DNA from: Ancylomarina longa
GTDB lineage: Bacteria; Bacteroidota; Bacteroidia; Bacteroidales; Marinifilaceae
DNA: 64,000 bases
Assembly (NCBI RefSeq): GCF_003996985.1
Contig: NZ_RJJX01000009.1
Span: 1 to 64,000 of the forward strand
Reading direction: 5' to 3'
Shown here: positions 1-10,116 of the stretch, piece after piece
Position numbering within the stretch: the stretch's first letter is position 1
Layout of the letters: each line of letters opens with the position of its first letter
Notes under the pieces: generated by a model
Told to the model about the DNA's origin: nothing
Database searches by the model: none
The model's input: only the letters and a program-made list of their open reading frames with translations
Program-made: the position numbers and the translations under genes

Positions 1-145
1 CGAAAATCCCCCGGCCGCACTTAAGCATGAGGCAAATAAGAAAGGTATTTAAAAAGCAGCCTTGATCTTTTTTGCTTCTGTTTTTTGGATCAAGCCAAAA
101 AATGAAGTCGGGTTTGGGCGAAGCGCCAATTTAATTAGGACAATA
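1..145. repeat. Dispersed 145-bp repeat, copy 1
   Basis: This stretch aligns without gaps to 17209-17353 with five mismatches that I can count. It contains an inverted pair, CTTGATC and GATCAAG, around a T-rich loop (61-95). No reading frame spans it. It begins at the window edge, so its left boundary is unknown. It looks like a non-coding interspersed element. Confidence 0.9.
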
Positions 146-520
146 ATGCCTAAATATTGAAATGTTTGGCTAAAAAAGCAGATTTATACTCTAATGATAG
201 TATGCGGCTATGGTTGCCAATAGTTTGGGATTACTTACCCAAATCGTTTGGGATTACCTTCCCCGATTGTTTGGGCTTACCTTCCCAAATCGTTTGGGAT
301 TACCTTCCCAAATTGTTTGGGCTTGTAAGCTTAGATAGTTTACGGCTGGAGACATCACAAATGGGAATGGTTCCTTGCTTGATATTTTTGTATTACCTTT
401 AACATCAATTTTATAGATAAAGCCATTTTAGTCCGTTGAAAATCAGTATAACTGTAACTACATCCATCCATGTGGATTTGTATTTAAACAGTACTTTTTA
501 TTCTTTTTAAACCTGCAAAA
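146..520. other. Non-coding gap before the nucleotidase gene
   Basis: It holds a 23-bp tandem repeat (215-329) and otherwise AT-rich sequence. An open frame of 81 codons crosses the repeat, but the unit length is not a multiple of three and the translation is low complexity, so I do not call a gene. I found no TAnnTTTG promoter upstream of 521. Confidence 0.6.
215..329. repeat. Five tandem copies of a 23-bp unit
   Basis: Copies start at 215, 238, 261, 284 and 307. All share the core GTTTGGG followed by ATTACCTT or CTTACCTT, and the inner copies begin CCCAAAT. Copies 2 and 4 are nearly identical, while copies 3 and 5 share the GGGCTT variant, an alternating pattern that suggests duplication of a two-unit block. 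Confidence 0.9.
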
Positions 521-2257
521 ATGAAAAAAATTAGCTTTTATCTTCTCTTGCTGACTACTCTCTGGCTCAGCGCTTGTTCCCAACCAAAAGCAGATCATAT
601 CCAGTTAAAAATAATGGGAACCAGTGATGTACATGGTGCATTATTACCCTACGATTTGGTGAACGATACCGAAACCAATTCCTCTTTAGCACAGGTTTAT
701 TCCTATGTTGCCGAAGCCCGTAAAGATAAAACTACCGATCTTATTCTTTTGGATAATGGGGACATTCTTCAGGGCGATCCTATGGTTTACTATTCTAATT
801 TTGAGAGAACCGATACCACGCATATTTGTGCGCAAGTGATGAATTATATGCACTACGATGCCGCAACTGTAGGGAATCATGATATTGAACCAGGTCATGC
901 AGTATACGATCGGGTAAGACAGGAATTTAAATTTCCATGGATGGCTGCCAATGCCGTTCGCAACAGCGATGGAAAGCCTTATTTTAAGCCCTATACCATT
1001 ATCGAAAAGGAAGGTGCGAAGATTGCTGTACTGGGATTGATAACACCTGCTATTCCAAAGTGGTTACCCGAAAAAATATGGTCGGGAATGCATTTCGAAC
1101 CCATGGTTTCCAGTGCTAAAAAATGGGTGAAAATTATTCAGGAGAAAGAACATCCCGATTTTGTGATTGGTTTGTTTCATTCCGGAACAGGAGAAACATC
1201 AACGAAAGAGGGCGAAGTGCCCGAGAATGCTTCCATTTTGGTGGCCAAAAATGTTGCCGGTATCGATATGGTAATCTGCGGACACGATCATCACGAAAAT
1301 ATACTTTGGGTAGAAAATCCGGAAGGTAAAAAAGTATTGGTGATGGATCCTAGAAACAAAGCCAGGTTTATCGCTGAAGCCGATGTGGATCTGGATTGGA
1401 ATGCCGAAACAAAGGCTTACGACAAACAAATAGAAGGCAAATTGGTTCAAGTCTCCGATTTAAAGGCATCTCCCCAATATGTAGCTCATTTTCAACCAAT
1501 GTTCGAGGAAGTGAAAAGCTATGTATCCAAGCCCGTTGGTGTTTTTAAGGAAAGTATTTCTACCCGCGATGCCATGTTTGGTGATTCTCCTTTTATGGAT
1601 TTGATACAGAACATTCAACTGGATTTGGCTAAGGCTGATATTTCTTTTGCTGCACCACTGTCCTACAATACAAGTATCGATTCAGGAAAACTATATGTTC
1701 GGGATATGTTTAAACTGTATCGTTTCGAGAATTTGTTGTACACCATGAATCTCACCGGAAAAGAGGTGAAAGACTTTTTGGAGTTTAGCTATAAAAATTG
1801 GTTTCGGCAGATGAAAAAACCAACGGATGATTTGCTGAATATCGAAACTACCGAAAAAGGAAGTCGCTTAACCACCTTGTTTTTTAATTACGATGCCGCC
1901 GAAGGAATCGATTATATTGTAGATGTTCGCAAGCCTTACGGCGATAGAGTTAAGATTCTGCAAATGAGTAACGGCAAAGCTTTCGACGAAACTAAAATGT
2001 ACAGGGTTGCTTTAAATTCGTATCGTGGCAATGGCGGCGGAAACCATCTTACCGAGGGTGCAGGATTGAGCAAAGCAGAACTAACCTCCCGATTGGTGAA
2101 TTCTACTACCAAAGATTTGCGTTATTATCTGATGAAATGGATAGAGAAAAAAGGAACGGTAGCTATTAAATGTAATCACAATTGGAAAGTAGTTCCCGAA
2201 AAATGGTGGCAGCAAGCCAAAGCAAAAGAATACAAATTGCTTTACGGCGAAAAATAA
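521..2257 (+). CDS. 5'-nucleotidase/2',3'-cyclic phosphodiesterase-type lipoprotein
   Basis: This 578-residue protein is a metallophosphoesterase of the UshA/CpdB family, which hydrolyses nucleotides outside the cytoplasm. It starts with a lipoprotein signal (lipobox LSAC, Cys19). The metal motifs are visible in order: TSDVHG (Asp36, His38), DNGD (Asp81), GNHD (119-121), His220 and GHDHH (His255, His257). The C-terminal half from about residue 340 has the 5'-nucleotidase C-terminal domain, with the NGGGNH-type loop. The length is normal for the family. The gene stands alone and ends at a strong hairpin terminator. The exact substrate cannot be told from sequence. Confidence 0.9.
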   Translation: MKKISFYLLLLTTLWLSACSQPKADHIQLKIMGTSDVHGALLPYDLVNDTETNSSLAQVYSYVAEARKDKTTDLILLDNGDILQGDPMVYYSNFERTDTTHICAQVMNYMHYDAATVGNHDIEPGHAVYDRVRQEFKFPWMAANAVRNSDGKPYFKPYTIIEKEGAKIAVLGLITPAIPKWLPEKIWSGMHFEPMVSSAKKWVKIIQEKEHPDFVIGLFHSGTGETSTKEGEVPENASILVAKNVAGIDMVICGHDHHENILWVENPEGKKVLVMDPRNKARFIAEADVDLDWNAETKAYDKQIEGKLVQVSDLKASPQYVAHFQPMFEEVKSYVSKPVGVFKESISTRDAMFGDSPFMDLIQNIQLDLAKADISFAAPLSYNTSIDSGKLYVRDMFKLYRFENLLYTMNLTGKEVKDFLEFSYKNWFRQMKKPTDDLLNIETTEKGSRLTTLFFNYDAAEGIDYIVDVRKPYGDRVKILQMSNGKAFDETKMYRVALNSYRGNGGGNHLTEGAGLSKAELTSRLVNSTTKDLRYYLMKWIEKKGTVAIKCNHNWKVVPEKWWQQAKAKEYKLLYGEK

Positions 2258-2266
2258 AATAGGAAA

Positions 2267-2295
2267 GGGATGTTCATATGAGCATCCCTTTTTTT
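2267..2295 (+). terminator. Rho-independent terminator after the nucleotidase
   Basis: An imperfect inverted repeat (GGGATG...CATCCC, extended by a TCATATGA centre) at 2267-2288 is followed by seven T residues. It sits just after the stop codon and before the convergent hydrolase gene. Confidence 0.88.
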
Positions 2296-2320
2296 GATTT
2301 TAGTAAAGAACTAAAGTTTT

Positions 2321-3112
2321 TTAGCACTCATACACAATCCGAAAAATCTCCCGTAAGCATTCCTGCCGTTGTTCGATAAAACCCATGTGTCCTGAGGTTT
2401 GCAAAATGAAAGGAGTTAGTTCATTATCCTGGGCAATTTTACCTGCCACACTCATCGGAATAAAATTATCTTTCTTGCCAATGATACTCACTTTTGGTAT
2501 ATCCAGTGCTTTCAGTACATGGTTCCGGTCTGGTCGGTTCATCATTGCTTCTAAAGCGGCAATGATTCCCTTCTCGGGAGTTTTAAATGCAATTTGAGTG
2601 ATTCGCTTAATTTCATGAGCAAATTTTTCTTGATTTTTATTCGAGAAGGTATTCGGAATATTAGTTTTACAAATCAGCTCTTTCTTACCTTGCCGAATCA
2701 GTTCAATTTCGCGTAATCTGTTTGCCTTTTTTTCTTCTGTATCAGCATTGGGAGTAGAATGAAACAGGCAAAAACTCTCTAATTTATCGGCATATTTATC
2801 TGCGTAAGCAAGCGCTACATAGCCACCCATCGAATGCCCAAACAAGTTAATTTTATCCAGTTTTAAGTGTTTGGCTAAATCATTTACAGCCTCAGCCATA
2901 TCCTCCACGCTACATGTATCCTTTTTTAATTCCGACAAACCATGACCTGGTAAATCGAGTGTAATTACACGTGCCAGCCGGGCTAAGTCATTGGCAAAAG
3001 TTTCGAATGTTTCTAAGGATTCCAAATAGCCGTGAAGAAGAATTACAATATTTCCTTTTCCTTTATCTCTGTATCGTATGCTGTAATCTTTAAATTGTAA
3101 AAATTGATTCAT
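2321..3112 (-). CDS. Alpha/beta-fold hydrolase
   Basis: This 263-residue cytoplasmic enzyme has the complete alpha/beta-hydrolase signature. HGYLES near residue 27 forms the oxyanion hole, GHSMGG carries the nucleophile Ser94, the acid is probably Asp215 (KKDNF), and the catalytic His is His242 (SGHMGF). There is no signal peptide. It is convergent with the upstream nucleotidase and has a long upstream gap. Family members include esterases, lipases and C-C hydrolases, and nothing here picks the substrate. Confidence 0.88.
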   Translation of the reverse strand: MNQFLQFKDYSIRYRDKGKGNIVILLHGYLESLETFETFANDLARLARVITLDLPGHGLSELKKDTCSVEDMAEAVNDLAKHLKLDKINLFGHSMGGYVALAYADKYADKLESFCLFHSTPNADTEEKKANRLREIELIRQGKKELICKTNIPNTFSNKNQEKFAHEIKRITQIAFKTPEKGIIAALEAMMNRPDRNHVLKALDIPKVSIIGKKDNFIPMSVAGKIAQDNELTPFILQTSGHMGFIEQRQECLREIFRIVYEC

Positions 3113-3560
3113 TTTGGTAAAACTTATTGAATATTAAAAGAGTCCATCAGGAGAACTATTTTTTGATGTGATTAATAATTATTGATTGGTAATGCTTTGT
3201 TTTTCCAAAGTTTATTAAAAAATTGGAAACAATATTTTACGGAAGTAAAAATAATTGCAGATTCTAAATTAAAACAATCTCTCAAAACCTTGTTCTATAA
3301 CATACGATTATTTTATAAGTTGCCTTTTTTTGCAGGAAATCAATAAGGAAATATTTCTTCAATTGGTTTATGCTTAGAATTATAGCTAGATTTAAACCTC
3401 TGAAAATATAGTAGCTTGAAACTCAGGTTTATTGTAGAATCAGTCTAAATAAAATGCACATGTTCCTAAATATTGTTTCCACAGAAAGGAGCATCTACAT
3501 TTGCGTGATTATTATAGTAAAGCTTACAAAAAAAACAGTCTAATTTAATCTTTTAATCTT
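3113..3560. other. Intergenic region upstream of frdCAB
   Basis: This AT-rich spacer separates the divergent hydrolase gene and the fumarate reductase operon. I see one good Bacteroidota-type promoter (3473-3503, listed separately). No reading frame, tRNA or repeat is evident in the rest. Confidence 0.6.
3473..3503 (+). promoter_or_regulatory. Predicted frdCAB promoter
   Basis: TTG at 3473-3475, then 20 bp, then TACATTTG at 3496-3503. This matches the Bacteroidota -33/-7 consensus with ideal spacing. It predicts a leader of about 50 nt before the frdC start. Confidence 0.72.
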
Positions 3561-4217
3561 ATGAGCAGTTTTTTAGGTTCATCTATTGGGAAAAAGTTGA
3601 TAATGAGTTTATCAGGCCTTTTTCTTGTACTATTTGTTTTAGTGCACCTGATATTGAACTCCTTTTTAATGTTTGACAGTACTGGGGAGTTGTTTAATGC
3701 GGGAGCGCACTTTATGTCATTGCCAATTATCCGTTTCGGATTGCAGCCTGTTTTGGCAGCTGGTTTTCTTATCCATATCATTTATTCGATAATTTTAACC
3801 TTGCAAAATCAAAAGGCTCGTCCACAAAAGTATGCTACTCAAAATTTGAGTGAAAGCAGTACCTGGTCTTCCCGCAACATGTTTGTTTTAGGAGGTTTGG
3901 TTTTGGTTTTTATTGCGATGCACTTATTGCATTTCTTTATTCCAATTCAGATTCATGGTAATGTACACGATGATTATCAGTTAGTAAAAGAGCTTTTTAC
4001 TAATGGTAGTACCGGATTAATTTACAGTGGTCTATATGTAGTAGGAGCAATTTTATTGGGTTTACACCTGGCACACGGATTCTGGTCTTCTTTCCAATCT
4101 ATTGGATTTAGTAATACCATCTGGCGAGCTCGTTTGGAAAAGTTGGGTTATATCTACGCCATATTTATTGGTGCCGGATTTACCACCATTCCTTTGTATT
4201 TACACTTTTTTGCTTAA
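3561..4217 (+). CDS. frdC: Fumarate reductase/succinate dehydrogenase cytochrome b subunit
   Basis: This 218-residue membrane subunit anchors the complex and passes electrons between menaquinol and FrdB through two haems b. Five hydrophobic segments are visible, with histidines in or near them (His29 in the first, then the GFLIHII, MHLLHFF and LHLAHGFW segments). This is the single-subunit, di-haem type known from Wolinella and Bacillus. It is the first gene of a three-gene operon, with 22 bp to frdA. In Bacteroidota this enzyme usually works as fumarate reductase, although the sequence alone does not fix the direction. Confidence 0.93.
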   Translation: MSSFLGSSIGKKLIMSLSGLFLVLFVLVHLILNSFLMFDSTGELFNAGAHFMSLPIIRFGLQPVLAAGFLIHIIYSIILTLQNQKARPQKYATQNLSESSTWSSRNMFVLGGLVLVFIAMHLLHFFIPIQIHGNVHDDYQLVKELFTNGSTGLIYSGLYVVGAILLGLHLAHGFWSSFQSIGFSNTIWRARLEKLGYIYAIFIGAGFTTIPLYLHFFA

Positions 4218-4239
4218 TTGCTAATAATAAAAAACGGTT

Positions 4240-6180
4240 ATGACAATATTAAATTCAAAAATTCCAGCCGGACCATTAGCTGAAAAGTGGTCGAAACATA
4301 AAGCTGCTATTAAAGTAGTTAGTCCTGCGAATAAGAGAAAATTAGATATTATCGTTGTAGGAACCGGATTAGCCGGTGGATCTGCTGCTGCATCATTAGC
4401 AGAGATGGGATACAACGTAAAGGCATTTTGCTACCAGGATTCGGGTCGTAGAGCTCACTCTATTGCTGCCCAGGGTGGTATTAATGCTGCTAAGAATTAT
4501 CAGAACGATAACGATTCGGTATATCGTTTATTTTATGATACAGTTAAAGGTGGTGATTATCGTGCTCGTGAAGCTAACGTTTATCGTTTGGCAGAAGTAA
4601 GTGGTGACATCATCGACCAATGTGTTGCACAAGGAGTTCCTTTTGCACGTGAATATGGTGGAACGCTTGCCAACCGTTCTTTTGGTGGAGTATTGGTTAG
4701 TCGTACTTTTTATGCTCGCGGTCAAACCGGACAGCAGTTGTTGTTGGGTTGTTACGCTTCTATGAACCGAATGATCGGACAAGGTAAGATTGAAATGCAC
4801 GAGCGCAACGAATTACTTGATTTGGTAATTGTTGACGGAAAAGCCCGTGGTATCATTACACGTAATTTGGTTACTGGCGAGATTGAGCGTCATGGAGCAC
4901 ATGCTGTTGTAATTGCTACAGGTGGATACGGTAATGTATTCTTCCTTTCTACTAATGCAATGGGATGTAATGGTGGTGCTGCATATCAGGCATATAAAAA
5001 TGGTGCTTACTTTGCAAATCCTTGCTACGTACAGATTCACCCAACTTGTATTCCGGTTCATGGAGAACAGCAGTCTAAGCTGACTTTGATGTCGGAATCA
5101 TTGCGTAATGATGGTCGTGTATGGGTTCCTAAGAAAAAGGAAGATGCGATTAAATTGCAAAAAGGTGAAATTCATGCCAATGACATAGTAGAAGAAGATC
5201 GTGATTTCTATTTGGAAAGAAGATACCCATCTTATGGTAACTTGGTTCCTCGTGATGTTGCATCACGTGCAGCAAAGGAAAGATGTGATGCTGGTTTTGG
5301 TGTGAATGAAACAGGAAAAGCAGTTTATCTCGATTTTAAATATTCTATCGAAAGATTAGGGCGAGATGTAATTGAAGCTCGTTATGGAAACTTATTCCAG
5401 ATGTATGAGAAAATTACAGATGCCGATCCTTACAACGGTCCGATGATGATTTATCCTGCAATTCACTACACAATGGGTGGTGTTTGGGTAGATTATAATT
5501 TAATGACCAATATACCTGGCTTGTATGCTATTGGAGAGGCTAATTTCTCTGATCACGGAGCAAACCGTTTGGGAGCTTCGGCCTTAATGCAGGGATTGGC
5601 TGATGGTTATTTCGTATTGCCATATACAATTGGAGATTATCTTGCAGGTGAAATTCAGACTCCTCGTATCGATTTGAGTCATCCTGAATTTGAGAAAAAA
5701 GAGAAAGCTGTGAGTGAGCGTATGTCTCGTTTGTATAACGTGAAAGGTACCAAGTCGGTTGATTCATTCCACAAGCACCTGGGTCACATCATGTGGGATT
5801 ATGTAGGTATGGCTCGTAACGAAGAAGGATTGAAATTCGCTATCACCGAAATTCAGAAGGTTCGGGAAGAGTTCTATAAAGATGTTCGCATACCAGGGGA
5901 GCTTAACGCAATGAATATTGAGTTGGAGAAAGCCGGTCGTGTAGCCGATTTCTTGGAGCTAGGCGAATTGATCGCTCGTGATGCTTTGAACAGAAACGAA
6001 TCTTGTGGTGGTCACTATCGCGAAGAATCAACTACTGAGGAAGGCGAAGCAAAACGTGACGACGACAACTTTACTTATGTAGCAGCCTGGGAATATCAAG
6101 GCGAAGGAAAAGATCCTATAGTTCATAAGGAAGAATTGGTATTTGAGAATATTAAATTGACTCAACGTAGCTATAAGTAA
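4240..6180 (+). CDS. frdA: Fumarate reductase/succinate dehydrogenase flavoprotein subunit
   Basis: This 646-residue catalytic subunit carries covalent FAD and interconverts fumarate and succinate at the inner face of the membrane. The dinucleotide-binding loop GTGLAGG is at 41-47. The FAD-linked histidine is His73 in [10 protein letters not shown]. The substrate-site regions [11 protein letters not shown] and HPT and the capping segment [14 protein letters not shown] are present. Length and motif order are normal for the FrdA/SdhA type that pairs with a di-haem cytochrome b. It lies between frdC and frdB with short gaps (22 and 31 bp). Confidence 0.96.
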   Translation: MTILNSKIPAGPLAEKWSKHKAAIKVVSPANKRKLDIIVVGTGLAGGSAAASLAEMGYNVKAFCYQDSGRRAHSIAAQGGINAAKNYQNDNDSVYRLFYDTVKGGDYRAREANVYRLAEVSGDIIDQCVAQGVPFAREYGGTLANRSFGGVLVSRTFYARGQTGQQLLLGCYASMNRMIGQGKIEMHERNELLDLVIVDGKARGIITRNLVTGEIERHGAHAVVIATGGYGNVFFLSTNAMGCNGGAAYQAYKNGAYFANPCYVQIHPTCIPVHGEQQSKLTLMSESLRNDGRVWVPKKKEDAIKLQKGEIHANDIVEEDRDFYLERRYPSYGNLVPRDVASRAAKERCDAGFGVNETGKAVYLDFKYSIERLGRDVIEARYGNLFQMYEKITDADPYNGPMMIYPAIHYTMGGVWVDYNLMTNIPGLYAIGEANFSDHGANRLGASALMQGLADGYFVLPYTIGDYLAGEIQTPRIDLSHPEFEKKEKAVSERMSRLYNVKGTKSVDSFHKHLGHIMWDYVGMARNEEGLKFAITEIQKVREEFYKDVRIPGELNAMNIELEKAGRVADFLELGELIARDALNRNESCGGHYREESTTEEGEAKRDDDNFTYVAAWEYQGEGKDPIVHKEELVFENIKLTQRSYK

Positions 6181-6211
6181 AGTAGTATCTTGATTCTAAA
6201 TTTCTAAAGAA

Positions 6212-6973
6212 ATGGCAGATAAAATATTAAAAGAATTAACATTGAAAATTTGGCGTCAAAAGGATGCTAAATCAAAGGGTCAATTTGAGACCTATAAGGT
6301 AAATAATATCTCAACCGGAACTTCATTTTTGGAAATGCTTGATATTTTAAACGAGCAGCTAATTAATGAAGGAAAGGAACCTGTTGCATTCGATCACGAC
6401 TGTAGAGAAGGTATCTGTGGAATGTGTAGCTTGTTTATTGATGGACGTGCTCATGGACCAGACGATGATATTACTACTTGTCAGTTGCATATGCGTAAGT
6501 TTAAGGATGGTGCAACCATAACTATTGAGCCATGGCGAGCTGGTGCTTTTCCAATAATCAAAGACTTGATTGTGAATCGTACTGCTTTTGAAGAAATTCT
6601 TCAGTCGGGTGGTTACATTTCTGTAAATACCGGAGGTATACCTGATGGTAATGCAATTCCAATTTCACAGGATGATGCAGAGGAAGCAATGGATGCTGCT
6701 GCTTGTATTGGTTGTGGTGCTTGCGTAGCAACTTGTAAAAATTCATCGGCTATGTTGTTTGTTTCGGCTAAGGTATCTCACCTTGCTAAACTTCCTCAAG
6801 GTCGTGTAGAAGCTGCTCGTCGTGCGAAGAATATGGTTGCAAAAATGGACGAATTAGGTTTTGGTAATTGCACCAATACTGGTGCTTGCGAGGTAGAATG
6901 TCCTAAGGGGATTTCTATTGCAAACATCGCCCGTTTGAATCGTGAGTTCTTGTCGGCTAAGATTAAGGATTAA
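6212..6973 (+). CDS. frdB: Fumarate reductase/succinate dehydrogenase iron-sulfur subunit
   Basis: This 253-residue protein relays electrons between FrdA and FrdC. All cluster ligands are visible: Cys64, 69, 72 and 90 for [2Fe-2S]; Cys165, 168, 171 and 175 ([11 protein letters not shown]) for [4Fe-4S]; and Cys220, 226 and 230 for [3Fe-4S]. It is the last gene of frdCAB, and a clear terminator follows 24 bp after the stop. It is slightly longer than average for SdhB, as is usual for Bacteroidota. Confidence 0.96.
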   Translation: MADKILKELTLKIWRQKDAKSKGQFETYKVNNISTGTSFLEMLDILNEQLINEGKEPVAFDHDCREGICGMCSLFIDGRAHGPDDDITTCQLHMRKFKDGATITIEPWRAGAFPIIKDLIVNRTAFEEILQSGGYISVNTGGIPDGNAIPISQDDAEEAMDAAACIGCGACVATCKNSSAMLFVSAKVSHLAKLPQGRVEAARRAKNMVAKMDELGFGNCTNTGACEVECPKGISIANIARLNREFLSAKIKD

Positions 6974-6997
6974 TTTAGACTGTAGTCCAAATATGTA

Positions 6998-7028
6998 GAG
7001 CGTTGCCCAAGGGTAACGCTCTTTTTTT
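6998..7028 (+). terminator. frdCAB terminator
   Basis: An inverted repeat, GAGCGTT-GCCC against GGGTAACGCTC (6998-7021), has a two-base loop and a run of seven T residues. Confidence 0.9.
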
Positions 7029-7159
7029 ACCACTATAAACGAGTGCAGAAAGCTTTCGGTATCTTGTGGTTTATTACATCAGTACAGCAAACTGAACCTA
7101 TTTAAGGATCTCTATCTGAATTCAAGCACGAAGGCAAAATTCAATATTTTTAGAATAGG

Positions 7160-7190
7160 CAAAAAAAAATCCGGTACAAAACCGGATTTT
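7160..7190 (-). terminator. Terminator of the 7209-8333 gene
   Basis: A perfect 10-bp stem, AAAATCCGGT/ACCGGATTTT, has a 5-nt loop (7166-7190). On the minus strand it runs into about nine T residues. Confidence 0.88.
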
Positions 7191-7208
7191 CCTATTTATT
7201 GGGAATAA

Positions 7209-8333
7209 TTACTCTGTAACTGTTGTGCTGTTGGCAAGGTTTGTATAATAAACTTCCCAAGCCACTTTATTTACTAAATGCTCTGCGAAATAAAGATTAG
7301 ACATAGAGCTGAAAATAGTATCCAACATATCAAGGGAATCACCTAAAAGTTCGGATAGAACAACTTCAGATCCATCAGCAAATGTGATTTTTAAGTCACG
7401 TCCTTTTCTACAGAATGCAATATCAGAATCAACAGATGTGCCATTTTCGTCTATAACTTCCACTACTGCGCCTTCTTCCAATGCGCCATCGCGATACACC
7501 TGAAGACTATCATTGGCAGAAGTTTTCACCAATTGAATATTACCAATGGTCAAAGTGTAATTCATCACATGATGGTTGGTAGTGTCTTTATTAATTTGAA
7601 TTTCTTCTCCAAACAATACTCCTTCAGCATTATCTAAATGATATGCGTAATGTATGGTATCGCCGAACTGGAAATTAACGCCTACGGAATAATCATCGGT
7701 GAAGGTATAATTAGATTCATATTTGAAGTTGTGATCTGCTGCAATAGACCAGTTTACAAATAGATTTCCGGCAAAGGCTTCTTCAACATCCAAACGTGTA
7801 TCTAAAAGATAATCGAATTGCATTCCACCTTCGTAGTTGTAATGAAAATCTGAAGTAGTAATCACAAAATCATTTACCAAACTACTATCAGCAGCTTCTG
7901 TAACGTACAGATTCCAAGGAGAAGTAGCCTTTTCTTTAGGCAAACGAATAATAAATTGATCGCTGTCTCCGGTTCTTTCAAAAATCTTTTGAAATCCAAA
8001 TTTCGCTTGGGTGGTTTCATTGTTTACTGCTGGATTGTAATCGTAAATTCCTTTTACATCATCCAATGTGATACTTGCCGAGAAGCGGGAATCATCCGTC
8101 ATTCCATCCTGAGAACCGGATTTCGTAGAATTAGAGTCTTCCATTGTGATGATTTCAAAACCTTTAGAGGCACTTATATCAGCAACGGCGGTACTTAAAT
8201 CCTGAGCTTTAATATCCAAAGACTGTACCAGAGACAAATCTTTTTCCGGGTTATTATCTGAGCTGTTAGAACAACTCCAAAGACCTGCGCTTAACAACAA
8301 TGACAAACCAACTGCAACAATATTTCTTTTCAT
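7209..8333 (-). CDS. Lipoprotein of unknown function
   Basis: I do not recognise a family for this 374-residue protein. It has a clear lipoprotein signal, with a hydrophobic stretch ending in LWSC followed by a Ser/Asn/Asp-rich linker, so it is probably anchored in the outer membrane. The body is acidic and rich in Thr, Asp and aromatic residues, with no cysteine cluster or catalytic motif that I can see, suggesting a beta-rich fold. It stands alone, on the same strand as the electron-transfer genes upstream but 318 bp away and with its own terminator. Confidence 0.75.
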   Translation of the reverse strand: MKRNIVAVGLSLLLSAGLWSCSNSSDNNPEKDLSLVQSLDIKAQDLSTAVADISASKGFEIITMEDSNSTKSGSQDGMTDDSRFSASITLDDVKGIYDYNPAVNNETTQAKFGFQKIFERTGDSDQFIIRLPKEKATSPWNLYVTEAADSSLVNDFVITTSDFHYNYEGGMQFDYLLDTRLDVEEAFAGNLFVNWSIAADHNFKYESNYTFTDDYSVGVNFQFGDTIHYAYHLDNAEGVLFGEEIQINKDTTNHHVMNYTLTIGNIQLVKTSANDSLQVYRDGALEEGAVVEVIDENGTSVDSDIAFCRKGRDLKITFADGSEVVLSELLGDSLDMLDTIFSSMSNLYFAEHLVNKVAWEVYYTNLANSTTVTE

Positions 8334-8651
8334 ATTCCTAAATTTTTAGTTGTTAAATATCCTATAGATTTGATTCAAATAAGTGAAAAGATGCAAATAG
8401 AATACCAAGTTCACTTTTTTTAATCTTGATTTTTAATTTGGATTGATAACAACCTGTAAACGAAAAGAAAAGCGAAATGGTTACAAGATTGAACCAGTTA
8501 ATTGAAATTGGTACTTTTAGTTAATTTGGGGAATAATGTTGAACAAATTGTAGATATATTCCACAGAAGCATTTTTTTTTTTTGAAGTCAAAAGAAAATC
8601 CCGAGCTAATGGATAGACGGGATTTTACAGGTTGAGAATTAGGGGAGTTTC
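8334..8651. other. Intergenic spacer
   Basis: It contains the terminator hairpin of the NapH-like gene (8595-8626) and a T9 run near 8575. No exact TAnnTTTG promoter for the lipoprotein gene was found, and no other feature. Confidence 0.5.
8595..8626 (-). terminator. Probable terminator of the NapH-like gene
   Basis: A 9-bp stem, AAAATCCCG against CGGGATTTT, has a 14-nt loop. On the minus strand it continues into a moderately T-rich stretch. Confidence 0.65.
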
Positions 8652-10052
8652 TTAAAATCTCCAGAGTAACATACTAACTAAAAACAGAGAGCCATAAACA
8701 ATTGGAATGAGATACATGATAGAAGTATTTTTCACATTTATCTTTTCGTTGACTTTTCTGATTGTAAACATGCTAATTGCAATTCCAGAGGAAAGGATTA
8801 ATACTGAAAGGATAGAAATCATAAGCTGAGGCATTTGCCCTAGCTGAAATAAACTGATTTGTCCCGTAAGAAATAGATGAGTGTTCTGTAATCCGTTAAT
8901 ATTCGAGAACACATGCTCAAAATAAGGAATTCGAGACGTTGTTTTTAGTAATGCCTTACATAGGTGAGCGGATGCCATTATGGGAATGAATCCAGCAGCA
9001 AAAGTCTTTAAATAGGTCATTACTGATATTTTTTCTCTGAATAATCTGCTCAAACCAAATGGGAGGAGCCAGATCATGGTAGGGACGAATACATATAAAA
9101 TGATCGATCGAAGCATACCGGAGAGAAATGGATTGTCTATGGCTAGCCATGTATTCACATGCTTCGGTAAGAACATTAAGACGGATTTGGTTACAGACCA
9201 TTCACTTAATATTTCATAGACTACAAAGCCAGACAATATCATGGTAAAAATAAGTTCGGGGGAACTCAATTCTAATTTTGTAAAGATGTTGTTCTTGACC
9301 TTTAAGCGCACAAAGCCAGGGTTAGGGCGAGATTCATCTTGTTTGGAGTTGGTACTCTCACACGCCTGTCTACAACCGCCGCATAAGATGCAGGAGGAAT
9401 TGTCCGTAATATTTTGGGGATATAAATCCAATTGACAGCTTTTTTGTCTAATCTTATAGAGATTTGATTTCTGCACACAGGATTTATCCTTACAAGTATC
9501 ACAGGTATTTGGTTCTTTCACTCTCCATCCCAAAAAGGAGAATCGGGAATATAAACCCAGTAAAAAGCCAATAGGACAAACGTATTTACAGAATGTGTTC
9601 TTGCGGTAAATTGCACCAATTATAATGGAAATACACACAATACTTAATAAGTAAATAGCCATGTATCTTGGATTCCGGTGAATTGCGAATCCATTGATTC
9701 CTACAAATAGAATAAAAACATAAAGAAAAGTAATTAGCCAACCTGATTTTAACCAACCTGGTCTTTCTTTGCGTAATCCTAATTTGGCTGCCAGTGAGGT
9801 AAGGAGTTCAACCGGGCAAATCATACACCATATTCTACCAAAAAAAATAGAGGAAACAACCAGAAATGGCCACCAGTACGACCAAATAATTAAGTTGGCC
9901 AAATTGAAGTTTCGAAGTTGTTTTAATGTCGCCGAATCGTTTGAATCGGCCGAAAAACCAATGATTATCAATAGCATTAAAACTAACAGAATCACAATTT
10001 TGATGCTTTGTGAAAAATATCGAAGAGTAATTAATTTATTCAATAATCTCAT
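8652..10052 (-). CDS. NapH/NosR-like membrane ferredoxin
   Basis: This 466-residue polytopic protein has the polyferredoxin pattern of NapH, NosR C-terminal and CcoG-type proteins, which pass electrons between the quinone pool and periplasmic partners. After an N-terminal membrane segment comes WCMICP (Cys76, Cys79), then CKYVCP (Cys155, Cys159). A soluble stretch follows with CDTCKDKSC and CILCGGCRQAC (Cys221, 224, 227 and 231), enough for two [4Fe-4S] clusters. Several C-terminal membrane helices follow. It lies 64 bp downstream of the octahaem cytochrome gene, with a terminator hairpin between, and is its likely redox partner (inference). Confidence 0.8.
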   Translation of the reverse strand: MRLLNKLITLRYFSQSIKIVILLVLMLLIIIGFSADSNDSATLKQLRNFNLANLIIWSYWWPFLVVSSIFFGRIWCMICPVELLTSLAAKLGLRKERPGWLKSGWLITFLYVFILFVGINGFAIHRNPRYMAIYLLSIVCISIIIGAIYRKNTFCKYVCPIGFLLGLYSRFSFLGWRVKEPNTCDTCKDKSCVQKSNLYKIRQKSCQLDLYPQNITDNSSCILCGGCRQACESTNSKQDESRPNPGFVRLKVKNNIFTKLELSSPELIFTMILSGFVVYEILSEWSVTKSVLMFLPKHVNTWLAIDNPFLSGMLRSIILYVFVPTMIWLLPFGLSRLFREKISVMTYLKTFAAGFIPIMASAHLCKALLKTTSRIPYFEHVFSNINGLQNTHLFLTGQISLFQLGQMPQLMISILSVLILSSGIAISMFTIRKVNEKINVKNTSIMYLIPIVYGSLFLVSMLLWRF

Positions 10053-10064
10053 TGGGTTGTCCTT

Positions 10065-10091
10065 AAAAAAAAGAGGGATGGAATCCCTCTT
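10065..10091 (-). terminator. Terminator or attenuator between cytochrome and NapH-like genes
   Basis: A 9-bp stem, AAGAGGGAT/ATCCCTCTT, at 10071-10091 is followed on the minus strand by about eight T residues. It lies inside the 64-bp gap between two genes of the same strand, so it would lower expression of the second gene. Confidence 0.85.
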
Positions 10092-10116
10092 TTAATATTC
10101 TTAATAAGTTGTTGTT

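Noticed and set aside
157-402. 81-codon open frame on the plus strand near the window start
   Set aside because: It runs across a 23-bp tandem repeat that shifts frame in each unit, and the translation is low complexity with no signal or motif.
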